Shown here one piece after another: positions 23,698 through 34,706 of a stretch of 64,000 nucleotides of DNA. This DNA is from Cyclaneusma minus (taxonomy: Eukaryota > Ascomycota > Leotiomycetes > Marthamycetales > Marthamycetaceae). Position numbers and translations under genes: made by a program. Every line of letters starts with the position of its first letter. Position 1 is the stretch's first letter. The DNA lies in assembly GCA_037179335.1 (NCBI GenBank), contig JAKZHN010000018.1, forward strand, positions 186,001 to 250,000, written 5' to 3'. The notes beneath the pieces were generated by a model that worked only from the letters and a program-made list of their open reading frames with translations, was not told the origin of the DNA and searched no databases.

Positions 23698-24804
23698 CTA
23701 CACACCAGACTCAGCCACGCCAACAGTCCAATTCTCCCTATCACTCCTTTTCCCCCGATGCATAACAAACAGCCGCTGCTTCTGCCGATCCCTAAACTTC
23801 TTCGGCACCTCCAACACCACATCATGCAGCACTCTGAACCCAAATTTCTCATACAAGCGCCTACCCTCTTCAGTCGATTCCACAATGCACTATTTTCGCG
23901 TCAGATACCCGACTCGAGTTCCCACATTCTGCAAATAACACCAGCTCGACGAGTCGTAGAACATGATCCAAAAGTTATACCCATATGTGAGACAGAAACA
24001 AGATGGAAGATCAAGCATACCTCAGCATCAATGGCATCTGCAACATCCATCCCCCACTCCATCATCAAACTGCCCACACCCTGTCGCTGACAATCCTCTT
24101 TGACCGTCATTTTCAACAAACCTACATCCGCGCCAAGTCGAACCGTCAGCATACAAAATCCAGCCAAATAACGCCAAACTTCACCAGCACCAAACACCGC
24201 CCCCAAATTTCCGACCCCCAAATCCTCATATCCAACCTCCTAGGCCCCAAAGCCTTTTCAATCTTCTACATCACACAAACAAACAACACAAAAACATCAA
24301 AGACGATGCAAACTTACAAATCACAGGCCCCTTAATCTTCCGCATAACAGGCCATCGATACCCCATCAAACTTCCATAAAGCGCCTTGGCCCACTCCCTA
24401 TCCTCCTCGTTATCCCAAATCCCATCCTTCCCACCCACCGGTCCATCAAGTTCCTTCTCCTTAGGCCTCTCACCATCATAAATATACCACTGACTCGCCC
24501 TCACCAGCTCGCCTCCTTCCCCAGTGGCTTTCACCCAGCGCTGAGCATAAACATTCCTCAACATGGTCAAGTAGCGTTGATGGGTTTTAGCCAGACCCTC
24601 AGGCGTGTCCACATGTGGATGCATAGCATTCATCAACGCACTCCTCCCACCGAAGCTGTCAAAAACCAATTTAACAACCTCTTGCGTCAGAGTTTCGGGG
24701 TCGAGAGGCGTGACATGGTACTGGCTTTGGAGTTGGGGATCCAGGGAGAGCGGTAGGAGTGAGGCGGGCGTGTAAAGGCCATGGCCGGAGTGTGAATTTC
24801 CCAT
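23698..24804 (-). CDS. GNAT-family N-acetyltransferase
   Basis: Exon 1 is 24318-24804 (MGNSHSGHGLYTPAS...). The second exon starts at an uncertain acceptor between about 24178 and 24240 and ends at 24021. The third exon is 23698-23889. The acetyl-CoA-binding motif A is CQRQGVGSLMMEWG (Q/RxxGxG). The last exon carries the motif B region (ESTEEGRRLYEKFGFRV), typical of fungal GNAT enzymes related to puromycin/small-molecule acetyltransferases. Joining AE|CIVES across GTATGC...AATAG is exact in frame. The first intron is ambiguous because GTAAGT at 24312-24317 needs an acceptor leaving two bases, and AG at 24179-24180 fits. Substrate unknown. It is the first gene inside the block bounded by the 74-bp repeats. 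Confidence 0.78.
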
Positions 24805-25830
24805 CAAAAGATTGGGTGTTTGTTGGTGGATGGGGTAGGATGGAGGGATGGTAAGATTTTGAGGGGAAGATGGATCCTTGAATGGTGCAAGAAAGAAATT
24901 GGGAAGTGGGAAACGGGGGTTTTAAGTAGACGTGGAAATGGAACGATACGGAGGAGGAGTAATCTAACAAGCGTGAGTGGAGCCATAGCTGTCGGCGGCT
25001 AAAGCTATAGAGAACGGGAGATTTGTTAACTAACAGATGAACAAGGGCCGGGCACTGGGAACGTGCACTCAGCGCGGGAACTTCAAAAATGTCTAGTCCA
25101 GACCAGCTGTCACAGGCATAGAAGAGCCAGGAACGGAGAGAATGGGAGGACTGGAGAGGAGAAGAGCTGAAACTCCTCCTCCAGGCAATATATGGGGCTC
25201 TAGCTGACTAATGGCTGATATAAAGAGCTAGCTTACTGCTCAACACACCCCCTTAGGCTCTTCTGCAAGGAGAGACTGAATGCCATAGTAAGCTGCCAAT
25301 AGCAAAGGGTATTGCAGCTTGGTAGAATACAGCAAGAGAAAGCCAAGGCATAGGCTCAGCTTTGGAAGAAAAACTCCTGGCAAAAATCCAAGGTCTTTCA
25401 ATTCAAGCACAGGGCTTTTTGGCGGGCTCCATACAACCCCATAACATAGCTTAATGCAGACCTTGCTTTCGAAATCTTTCTTCCCTTTCCAGTTTCCATC
25501 GGTCCATTGCCAATTTCAAATCCTTTCCAGCCCTTTAACATTCCATAAATCCAATTTTTCTTGGAATTGTTACAGCTTCCTGGCAAAAATTGCTTTGGCT
25601 TCAAAATTGACTAATGATTCAGTCTATGGCTGGCAATATGCTCTAGTTGGACGCGGATAGGGAGAGTTGATTTTAGAGTTTTGTTGTGGTGTGTAATTGA
25701 GGTGGTATATTGGCTTCTACCATGCTGGGTATACACCATCAAAGATAGTAAACGGATATGTAAAGCCATGGAAAAGTCTAAAATTCTAAAATCAGCGGTA
25801 TGAGCCCAGCCTCGTATCACCCATCACCTA
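24805..25830. other. Intergenic region with possible retroelement remnant
   Basis: About 1 kb without a supported gene. See the separate weak LTR-like call; the rest is AT-rich with short open frames lacking homology. Confidence 0.4.
25100..25830 (-). mobile_element. Possible LTR-retroelement relic
   Basis: Read on the minus strand, CCTAAGGGGGTG is followed by TGTTGAGCAG near 25235-25255. A polypurine tract next to a TG-starting terminus is the arrangement at the 3' LTR junction of Ty1/copia elements. No reverse transcriptase, integrase or second LTR can be seen, so only a remnant is possible. Boundaries are guesses. Confidence 0.25.
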
Positions 25831-27349
25831 TCAGCCATGGCTTCCAGCCGACTCATCATTCGTGAAGCTCGCCTCGAACTTGCTGGAGGAAACAAATGAA
25901 ATATCATGCTCTTTCCCCAGCGTCCACTTACCATCCTTATGCTGGTTGTTGTCGAAAATATCTCCCCAGCGTCTCTTCAAGTCATCTGGAATTGGCCGGC
26001 CATACTCAGTGTCTCGTAGACATAGACGCATGAGATGTCGACGAGAGCAGCCAACTGGATCTTGGATCCTGTCTCGCGCATGCAACACATTTCTGTTATT
26101 GATGATGTAGACATCACCCTTCTCCTGCGCCACGTCGAAAGCATATTTGGAGGCCAAGAACTGGACGGTATCAAGAGCATCCGCCTGCTCCGGATTGAGT
26201 TCCGGAGCGTCCGGGGCTCGAGGGCATGTAGGAAGACCAGTCAGGGCGAACCGAGTGAAGCTCAGGAATGGATAGCCTTGCGAGTCAAGAAACAGAAGCG
26301 GCAGATTCTTGGTGATCTTTTGAGGACTGTAGATGCAGTTAGTCTCTGCGTACAGATTTTCGAGGAGTGGTCAGACGTTTCATGGGGCCAGTTATTCCTA
26401 GCAAGCACGTCGACGACATGCGGTTTCGTTTTGACCATCTCGTTGTATATCTTCCCCGAAGAAGACCATCTAGTCGCGCCCCCGGCCTGTGCAGTCTCGA
26501 TGACATAGAGTGCGAGAATATCGCAGTTATCGTTATGGAATGGCTGCGCAGAGATTAGTTTCAAATCGATGTGCTGAGAAGTTTGGGGGACGATGAAGTA
26601 CCAAGCTGTGGTTGGAAAGACCAGGGCGAGGGTCAGCTATGGCTTTATCCTGAGCATTGTAGATATGGGCTTGGAAGTACAAGTCAGCAGGTTATTTCGA
26701 AATAAAACATTCATCAAAACTTACTCAAAACGTCATTGTGGGCGCTTTGCCTGCCTCTCTGGTCGCCGATGTAGCTACATAAACATGCAAAGACAACAGC
26801 ATTGTCTCTCAAGGAATATTTCTCTGGACGTAACCCTTTGATGATAACAACACCATCTCCCTCGTGTATACGCCAAGACAGTTCACGGAGCTCTGATCCA
26901 AAGTTTGGTAACCGCATCGTTTCTGGAGAAATCGTATTCAGGTCTTTGTCAGACTCTGCCAAGAGAGAATTTGTTAGGACCCATACATATAGGAGACTCT
27001 GAACATGATACTATGTACCATACTCACCGTTGAACTCTTTCACAGCCACTTCCAACTCTTTAATGTTGTCTGCAGACAAGCGGTAGGTAATCGCGTCTAG
27101 ATTCAGCGTGCTAGGTTCCCAAACAGCTGGCAGTTCAGCATGCTTCGGGAACCCCTGAGGAAGAGAGACCTGACTGTTGGGGGTGGCTCGAGATGAGGCG
27201 AGCATGGCCTCCCGCTGCAGATAGCAGTCAAGAGAGAAGGCCGCCTGTATTCTCGGATAGCTGTCATATTCTGTTTCAAGTGACATTGACAGTGGAGAAG
27301 TTTGATTCCAATTTCTCGGGGGTTCCAGCGAAGTAGTACTGGCGACCAT
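25831..27349 (-). CDS. TauD/TfdA-family 2-oxoglutarate dioxygenase
   Basis: Five exons: 27028-27349, 26725-26955, 26602-26669, 26377-26543 and 25831-26326. They sum to 1,284 nt, an exact frame giving 427 residues. The family hydroxylates small substrates using Fe(II), O2 and 2-oxoglutarate. The iron-binding H-x-D is H210-N-D212 (LPFHNDNCDILALYV), created directly after a splice join. The distal histidine is H345 in NRNVLHARDRI, followed by SRRHLMRLCLRD with the 2-oxoglutarate-binding arginine region. GDGVVIIKGLRP near residue 135 and the AQAGGATRWSS strand also match. All four introns are short, with branch points such as ACTAAC. It diverges from the STAND gene across 668 bp and may be co-regulated with it. 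Substrate unknown. Confidence 0.87.
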
Positions 27350-28017
27350 GATGGCAGTATGATATGGAGTTTGAGTTTCAAGTTTCAAGGTTTCTATATT
27401 ACATGAAGTACACCGGGATATCTGCCTTCTAATCAATTGAAGTCGTGACCATCAAAATATGATCACTTCCCCGCTTCTATATCGTAGGTATTACAGCCTA
27501 ATTCCGATGGACTTCACACCACTTCTTATTCCCGGGCTACCCTACCCTACGTGCAGGCTGCCCGAGTCCCGACATACCGTTACCCGACTATGGGAAGCGG
27601 CGAGACCGAGTATCGGGCAGCATTGCCCCGATAGGAAGCTCGACTTTAGTATTGACGGGGAGGGAGCGGTAAAATGGTGACCGGCAAAGTTGATCGATAG
27701 GAGTCCCCGGACAGTGGTGCAATTTAACCCTGGACGCCTCCAACATCCAGCTCAGCCAATTCCACTTGGACAACAGGACCGGCAGCCTTGTCAAGTTATC
27801 TGTCGGATCATGATCTCCAGAAATCCCTGTCCAGCTTGCGATGGCTGCCTATTGCCAATCCGTGGCTACCAGTTACTGGCTAATTGCTGCCAATCCGTGG
27901 CTGCCAGCTACTGGCTGGCTTATTTACTATACTCCATACTTTTAGTCTTCATTTCTCTCGTAACCATAAGTTGCTACCATTTTACTGCATTTTGTTCCGA
28001 GTATCAAGCACGACACG
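27350..28017. promoter_or_regulatory. Divergent promoter, TauD / STAND
   Basis: A 668-bp gap between two start codons on opposite strands. It contains a 35-bp tandem duplication at 27854-27923 (GCCAATCCGTGGCT...ACTGGCT, twice). The STAND-proximal part is pyrimidine-rich. Confidence 0.45.
27854..27923. repeat. 35-bp tandem duplication
   Basis: Two adjacent copies beginning GCCAATCCGTGGCT at 27854 and 27889, differing at a few positions, within the shared upstream region of the dioxygenase and STAND genes. Confidence 0.8.
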
Positions 28018-31000
28018 ATGTCGAAACAGTCGCTCAGAGCACTTTCATTGCAACTTCTCGGTACGTCCAAAAATAAGTCGCAGAAACAGGAACACCCGAC
28101 AGGACTCAGGGTTCTATGGAAACCTGAACATCGAGAACCCGACGTTGAGTAAGCAATTCTGATATTTACATGGCGTCGAATTATTCTGAAAGTTCTCAGC
28201 ATTGTCTTCGTTCACGGCTTGAATGGTCACCAGGTAGATACATGGACACACAAAGATTCTAAGGGTCCGTGGCCTTTGGAATTACTATCGCGAGATATTA
28301 GTGGTGCCCGCATTATGGCTTATGGCTACGATGCAATGGTGGCCGACTGGGATGAGTTCCTTGGGAAAGTGTCCATCAACAAAATCGACGAACATGCACA
28401 GAACTTTTTAGAGGCACTGTCCACGGACCGACTTGAATCAGGAGCACCTCAGGTAATGTGTTTCCGCCGTGGCATCAGGGTATGTACGGCTGAATACTGA
28501 CAAGTGTGTAGCGACCAATCATTTTCGTTTGCCACAGCTTAGGTGGCATCATCTGCAAACGAGTGAGTTGAGGCTTTGCGTTACACATCCACGAATGCTT
28601 CAGCAGTTGCACTTTGGCTCACAGTCTGACCCTCATACCCTACAGGCGGTAGTCTTGGCTTACACACAAACCGTGACGCTGCGACAACTCGCGATTGTGG
28701 GTGAATCAACCCACGGAATCATTTTCTTCGGAACACCTCACAAGGGTGCGCAGCTAGCAGTTTGGGGCAAGAACCTAGCAAAAGCCGTCGGTGCATGGAA
28801 GCAAACAAACTCGTCAATAGTCGGTCAACTCGCGCCGGGCTCCAAGGACCTGTCCAACATTCACGACGCATTTGATATACATCTTCGGTCAAGGGTTGCG
28901 CTTCAACTGCCCAAGATTGAGACCAAGTGTTACTACGAAGAGTATCCCATGACTGGGATTGGTCTGGTACGTCAGAACTTCCCAAAGCCATGAGGCTAGC
29001 AAATTACCATATGGCGATCTATCTAGGTTGTTGACCTCGACTCTGCAAAACTAGGTGATGCTGTGGCTGGCATCCCCCGAAATCATCGCGAAATGACGAA
29101 GTTCAAGAACGCCGAGGAGTCGGCCTACCAGAATGTCAGAACGACTCTAAAGACATGGATTGCCTCTTTCTGCGGTCAGCAGTTCATCTCGTCGTCCCTA
29201 CATACCTATCCGGTTATAGGAGCCAGTACTGACTCTACTTCAGGGACACCCAAGGCTTCCACAAGGCCGCCTCCGGCGCCGACTACTCCACTCAACCCCA
29301 CCGAGTACACAGTGACACCTGGGACACTGTCGTTAGCGTCTACGCAGGCATCGTCGTTAAGTAGCGTCTCAACATCGAGCTTTGTGAAAATCTCGCCTGC
29401 TGGGAAGTTTGTCCTGCATGAGACGCATGTTCCGTTGCCTTTACTTCATATGCCTTCAAGAATGGATCGGACTGAGACACTCTATTATCAACCCCGAGAG
29501 AAAGAGTTGGATAAGATCAAGTCTACCATGTTCTCAGACCGCCCGCATGATATCCTATCTTCGAACCACCACCGCACCTTTATCGTGTCAGGCATCGGTG
29601 GAGCAGGTAAGACGAGGCTCGCCTTCAGATTCATCACAGAGTTCAAGAGCGAATACGATGCAGTGTTCTTCTTGATCGCAGATTCCGACGCTCGATTATC
29701 CGAGCAATATAGCGAACTGGCCTTGCGTCTGAAGCTTGTGGAACCCTCTGATAGAGATAACCAGGAACTTTGCAGCGAGACATTTAGGACCTGGCTAGGT
29801 GATCCTGTCAGAATCGCATCTGAGTCCCGGCCATCCAAAGCCTTCGTCAAATGGCTGTTGGTTTTGGACAACGCAGAGAGCACCGAGACGATCGACAAGT
29901 TTTGGCCTGCTGGTCGTCATGGAAGTATTCTAGTTACGACACGCAATCCTTCTCTAAACCCTCAGTGTTGTCCGCGTTCCTCTGTTGGTAGAATGCAGCT
30001 CAGAGGATTGCCAACAGATGAAGGAGTTCGACTTCTCAGGAAGTGTGCTGGTGACGATGAGGATCAGTCCCCTCTGGCCGATGCTAACGCCCAAAAAATC
30101 GTCAAGTGGGTTGAAGGTCTTCCCTTAGCAATCCATCAACTTGGAAAAATCATGTTCACCACAGGGGAGTCGATCTCGCAATTTCTCGCGAACTTGCCCA
30201 CAAAAAGCGACATCCTTCGAACACAGAACACGGAAGATACGAACCTTGTGACGGCTTGGGCACTGAACACATTGCAACACGAACAAAAGGGGGCATTCAA
30301 ATTGTTATCCCTCGTCGCAATGTTCGATCCGGAGAAGATCGAGAACCCGCTACTTCAAATTCGGCCGAAGACGCCGGATAGTGACGATTCTTTTGCGACT
30401 CGTAACGCATACCGCTCCGATAAGTCCCGCCTAGCTAACATGTCACTAATTGACATACAACGCAATACCGGAGAAGTATGGGTCCACCGTGTTGTTCAAG
30501 AAGTCACAAGAGATGTATTAGTGCGGACGGGCTTCGCTGCGCCGATTTTCAGGGATGCTCTCGACCAGCTCGGAGCACAATGGCCGTTTCTTAACCGCAA
30601 CTATACGACAGGAAGTGCTACAAAGGTCGATCGATGGGAGAAGTGTCGGCTAGCATATCCTCATATTCTTCATTTGCTGGAAGTCTACGAAGAATTCACT
30701 GCTCGTAAGGTGAAAGGCTTAGCGAGCCTTCAGCTGGCAGAACTACTCTTGGAAGCTGCGCAGTAGGTGAATTATCCTTTCTTGCTTGTATATTCCCTGC
30801 TAATCCCGAAAAACTCCTCAGGTATCGGATAGAATACGGTGCAAGTCATGATGTCCCAGTTCTACTTGACACGACGGAAAGAATCTACAATCAAGAAAGT
30901 CTTGCCTTACCAAGCCTGGCCGAAGAGCGCTTCAAACTTCGCAGGGGAAGAGTGGCGTTTGCCATGTCATGCAAAAGCTCTTCCGAGATTCTTCATTGGG

Positions 31001-31879
31001 CCGAGATCATATGGAAGCTGGAGACAGAGCGACGTCGGACCATGAGTTCTGATTATCCATTCCTTGCTGTGGCGTACAATGACTTGGCTCTAGGCCGAGC
31101 TTGCCATGGTGACTGGGACGCGGCAATTAAGCTTCTGAAGGAATCGAGGAGAATCCGTGAGAACCTTCCCGGGTTTACAAGAGACAAGTTGTGGTCGCCG
31201 CAGTACCATCTTGGAATGGTCTACTCACACCAGGGAAAGTATGACAAAGCCGAAAAGGTCATCAACGAGTGTATCCATGATTGGGTGAAGATATACGGCC
31301 AAAAGAAAGCTGTGTCAATCCGGTAAGAAGCCTCGGCCAGTGTAATTTATCAGATTCAGACTGACCTTTTCCGTCTTAGATATCCCTGTCTCTTTTACGC
31401 ACGCGGGCATATCAAATTGGGGCGTGCCGATTCCGCTCGAGACGACATCCAAAGCAGCTTACTCGATTACAAGGAAGCGGTGAGACTGGCCTCCGAAAGC
31501 GTCGGGCCAAAAAACCGCACAACACTTGTCTTCCAATACCGCGTCGCCTATGTGACTGCTAAGCTTGGAGATGTCAAAGCTGCATGGTAAATTACCCCTG
31601 AGCCCTGGTGACCCGATGTGATTAATAACCTGTGGCAGTGTTCTGCTCGACGAGATACTTACTTCTACTCTTGACGAGCCTCCGTATCAACGGGATATTG
31701 CTAGGACTGCCTTTCTCTACTCCGTGTGCTTGAAGGCTCAGGGTAATGCTAGCGAGTCTGACACATGGCTCCTCAAAAGCTTGGCCATTCACAACCAGCT
31801 GCGTCCCACTCAGGCACGTACCAAAAACGCATTTACGGAGAAAGACATCGATAGTCTTCTTCCGTACGATTTCATATGA
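28018..31879 (+). CDS. NLR-like STAND protein: SesB-type hydrolase, NB-ARC, TPR
   Basis: Eight exons: 28018-28148, 28200-28452, 28512-28562, 28646-28966, 29027-30762, 30822-31322, 31380-31586 and 31639-31879. They total 3,441 nt, an uninterrupted 1,146-residue frame. Residues 45-250 form an alpha/beta hydrolase: FVHGLNGH, the nucleophile elbow CHSLGG (S137) and IIFFGTPHKG, as in SesB-like lipase domains of fungal NLRs. A Ser/Thr/Pro linker follows. The NB-ARC has the P-loop GIGGAGKT (441-448), Walker B LLVLDN (about 528), SILVTTRNP, GLPLAIHQLG and an HRVVQEV motif in the MHD-equivalent place. From about 850 on there are TPR-like helices. Such proteins sense non-self and trigger heterokaryon-incompatibility or antibacterial-type cell death. 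That role here is inference; no break is seen. Confidence 0.9.
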
Positions 31880-32447
31880 ATCTGCGCACAAGAATGGGGA
31901 AATTTCAGTACAAGTTTAGCTGGAAATTCTGATGTATTGGGGGTTTGGGACCTGAATTACCCGTCATTCTTCGCCTCCAGGCATGCCTCACCCAGTGTTT
32001 TTGGCAAGTAGGTGCTCGGAGGGACTGTGAACATTTTCTAATTTTCGTTTCAACTTTTCCCTGCAACTATCTGCCCAAGCATGGCCTCCACAACTTCACT
32101 GACTAGTCCTTGTCTTCTTATCCGATGTTTTTTCTAGGATGGATCTCAGGGGTAACATCTGAGTGTTCTTCGTTCAAAGGACGTTTCATTAGGATATATT
32201 GTTTGGCGTCTCCTTGTTTCCAAGCCAAAATTACGAATCTACGAATTGCAAATTGCTCTACGGCCTTACTGTTGCGACCGCTGTAGCTATAGCCACCGTA
32301 GAATAGCTTAGCCTAGTCAGCGATCCGCCAACGTATCATCCCTGATCCCAATTTCCACATATCATCCGCCATTACAGACATTGACCTAAGTCGCATCATA
32401 TATCCATGCCACCCCTCTCCCATTCACCCCACTCACCGCACACACCC
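31880..32447. other. Intergenic region with dispersed repeat copy B
   Basis: 3' flank of the STAND gene, then copy B of the 74-bp repeat. No gene is seen. Confidence 0.5.
32197..32269 (+). repeat. Dispersed 74-bp repeat, copy B
   Basis: Begins TATTGTTTGGCGTCTCCTTG and ends CCTTAC, matching copy A at 23413-23486 in the same orientation. Confidence 0.85.
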
Positions 32448-33695
32448 CTAAACAACACTCCCCGGCCCCATCCCCGGTTCATGCATCTTCCTCTCCATCA
32501 CCCCCCACACCCCCTCCTCCCCACCCCCTCTCTCCCAATCCCCCATCTCCCTCTCATGCTCCCCTTTAACCCCCCTCAGCACCCCAAAATTATAAATCCC
32601 AAAAAACCACCCACAAACCACCATCACACCCCCCGTCACCCCCGCCGTCTCCTTCGCCGACACACTCCAACTACCCCCTTGCTGCGTATACACATTAACC
32701 AGCGTACTAATCAACCCCGCAAAGCCATTCAAAACACCCGGCAAGAAAATCCGATTCAGCAACCACACGCAATTCCCCCGATGTTTCCACCACAACCAGC
32801 ACATGCCCAGTGCCCCTATACCCGTACAAACCCATGCAATCACCAAAAGATACACATTCTTAACATGATGCAATATCTCTTCAGATGTGACGGAGGCGGC
32901 GGCGGCGGCAGTAGCAGCAGCGCCCGGATCGGCGGCGTTGGTGATGTTGTTGATGGAGGAGGGAGAGAGCGAGGAAGAGAGAGATGTGAATGTGCCGGGG
33001 AAGATGAGGAAGCCGGCGAGGAGGATCCAGAGGGAGAAGGAGGCGAGGATGTTGTGGGAGCGTGGGATGGTGTCGAGATCGAGGAGGAGGGAGATGTAGC
33101 GGGTGTGGGTGGTGGGGGTGCGCGTGGGGAGGGGTGGGCGGGAGGGTGGGGCGCGGGGGTGCTGGTAGGTGGATGTTGAAGTTGGTCGGGGTTTGGGATT
33201 GGGGTTGGTGTTGGTTGTGCCTGACGGAAGGATGGGTTTTCGGGAAATGCTTGGAGTGCTGTGCAGGTTTTGGGGAGGCGTGCCGCTCAGGCGAGGTTGT
33301 AGGCGCGGTTTGGTGGGAAGTGGTGGGTGTAGTGGGTGTAGTGGGTGAGTAGCTGGACTGGGGAAGAACTTGATAGATTGTTTCCGTGCGAGATTCGATT
33401 TGGACGAGGATTTGGACGAGGGTTTGGAAGGGGCGGTGGTTTGGGGAACATGAGGAAAGTGAGAGATGAGGTTCTTGTGACAGCTTTTGGAGTCGGACTT
33501 TGGATCGTCTTGGTTGCTCGATGTTGCCGTCTCTTCGTTCGATGGCGGGCTTTGGAATAGCTCGAAAAGCCGAGAAAACGTGCTGGAACGACGGGGTTCG
33601 TCGACTCCTTTCAGAGGCGGCGAAGACATCCTGTTTGCACTCTGTGATGCAGTTTTAGATGTCGACAAGTCCGGAGCAGAATGTGAACGCGACAT
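32448..33695 (-). CDS. Fungal four-TM membrane protein, unknown
   Basis: A single-exon 415-residue protein. The first ~200 residues are Ser/Pro-rich and basic (MSRSHSAPDLSTSKTASQSA). The hydrophobic domain opens with RYISLLLDLDTIPRSHNILA, continues into FSLWILLAGFLIFPGTF, and has three further TM segments: VYLLVIAWVCTGIGALGMCW, FLPGVLNGFAGLISTLVNVY and GVMVVCGWFFGIYNFGV. I have seen this arrangement in many ascomycete hypothetical proteins but know no function. The linker between TM1 and TM2 contains an Ala-rich run. Opposite-strand open frames over the same bases are by-products of the GC-rich codons. Confidence 0.8.
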   Translation of the reverse strand: MSRSHSAPDLSTSKTASQSANRMSSPPLKGVDEPRRSSTFSRLFELFQSPPSNEETATSSNQDDPKSDSKSCHKNLISHFPHVPQTTAPSKPSSKSSSKSNLARKQSIKFFPSPATHPLHPLHPPLPTKPRLQPRLSGTPPQNLHSTPSISRKPILPSGTTNTNPNPKPRPTSTSTYQHPRAPPSRPPLPTRTPTTHTRYISLLLDLDTIPRSHNILASFSLWILLAGFLIFPGTFTSLSSSLSPSSINNITNAADPGAAATAAAAASVTSEEILHHVKNVYLLVIAWVCTGIGALGMCWLWWKHRGNCVWLLNRIFLPGVLNGFAGLISTLVNVYTQQGGSWSVSAKETAGVTGGVMVVCGWFFGIYNFGVLRGVKGEHEREMGDWERGGGEEGVWGVMERKMHEPGMGPGSVV

Positions 33696-34706
33696 GATTG
33701 CGCCACAATTACAAGTTTCCAGTCTTTGGCGGTAACGAGTTCCATGGGATGAAAAATAGCAAGATGTGAAGAGATGTTTGTAGAACTTTTCTTACTAGCC
33801 GTGGAAGAGTGTAACGCAAGTAAGGGAACGAGGGCCGAGTCTGTTAATAAACAAGAGAGAAGGCCCAAAGTCCACCGGCCACCGGCCACCGGAGAGAAGA
33901 CAATAAGAAAGATCAGCCAACCACACATCTGTGATTCATACTACAGAACCTGTCACAATCCTTGTTTGTCATGGCGTTTGCAGACAGCAATTGTTGATAG
34001 GCACCCAGAAACCTAGAACGCGGGTTCATTAGGCTTTGAGGAGCAAGCAAACAAACACGCGATAAGGCATTTGACTTCGAAAGTCTTGATCACTTACTTG
34101 TTCATTCCGAGTCCCGGACCTATCACCGAGTCCGGATGCCCCAAGGCCTCAACACGCGGTTTTGAGGACAAGAGTTGAGAAATTCAATAGCCATTTGTTG
34201 ATCGACGGACGTTGCTGTGCCTGAGTAGCTTGTTTTTCGAATGTTTTGGTGTTTCCAGGATCCAGATTGGCGCTCACCTGTCAACTTGAAAGGTTACCGG
34301 ACCCCTGTCAAGCTGTCTCGGCCCCTGTCGCGTGTGGGCAAACGCTGCGACATGACGTTGGGTCCCCACGATTGGGGGCCGCGGCGATGAAAACTGGAGA
34401 TTCATAAACCGCGGGGAGTTTTGAGATCTGAATTGATGCCCAAGTTCAACGTTGCTATCAAGAGCCGACTGGATTGTTGCAAGGTACAACGGACGAGGGG
34501 AAGACTGACAAATCTCGAAGGTTCACAGTCCGCAGGACTTAAATTGCGATCATCAGAGTTCGCAAACCCCAAAAGTTAGAATATAGAGTTCAATTTGACA
34601 TGCCGTGGCAGCACTGCCAGTACGAAGTTAAGCTCTACCTACAAAGCTCCAATCAGGGATATCATTAATTGCCATACCGTAGGCCCGTAATCACACAACA
34701 TCTCCC
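33696..34706. other. Intergenic region
   Basis: No gene recognised. A short CCACCGG triplet repeat occurs near 33,870. It should hold the promoter of the membrane protein and the 3' UTR of PRP24. Confidence 0.45.

Noticed and set aside
32406..33179. 257-residue plus-strand frame opposite the four-TM protein
   Set aside because: Low-complexity His/Pro and Gly runs caused by the Pro/Gly codons of the true minus-strand gene.
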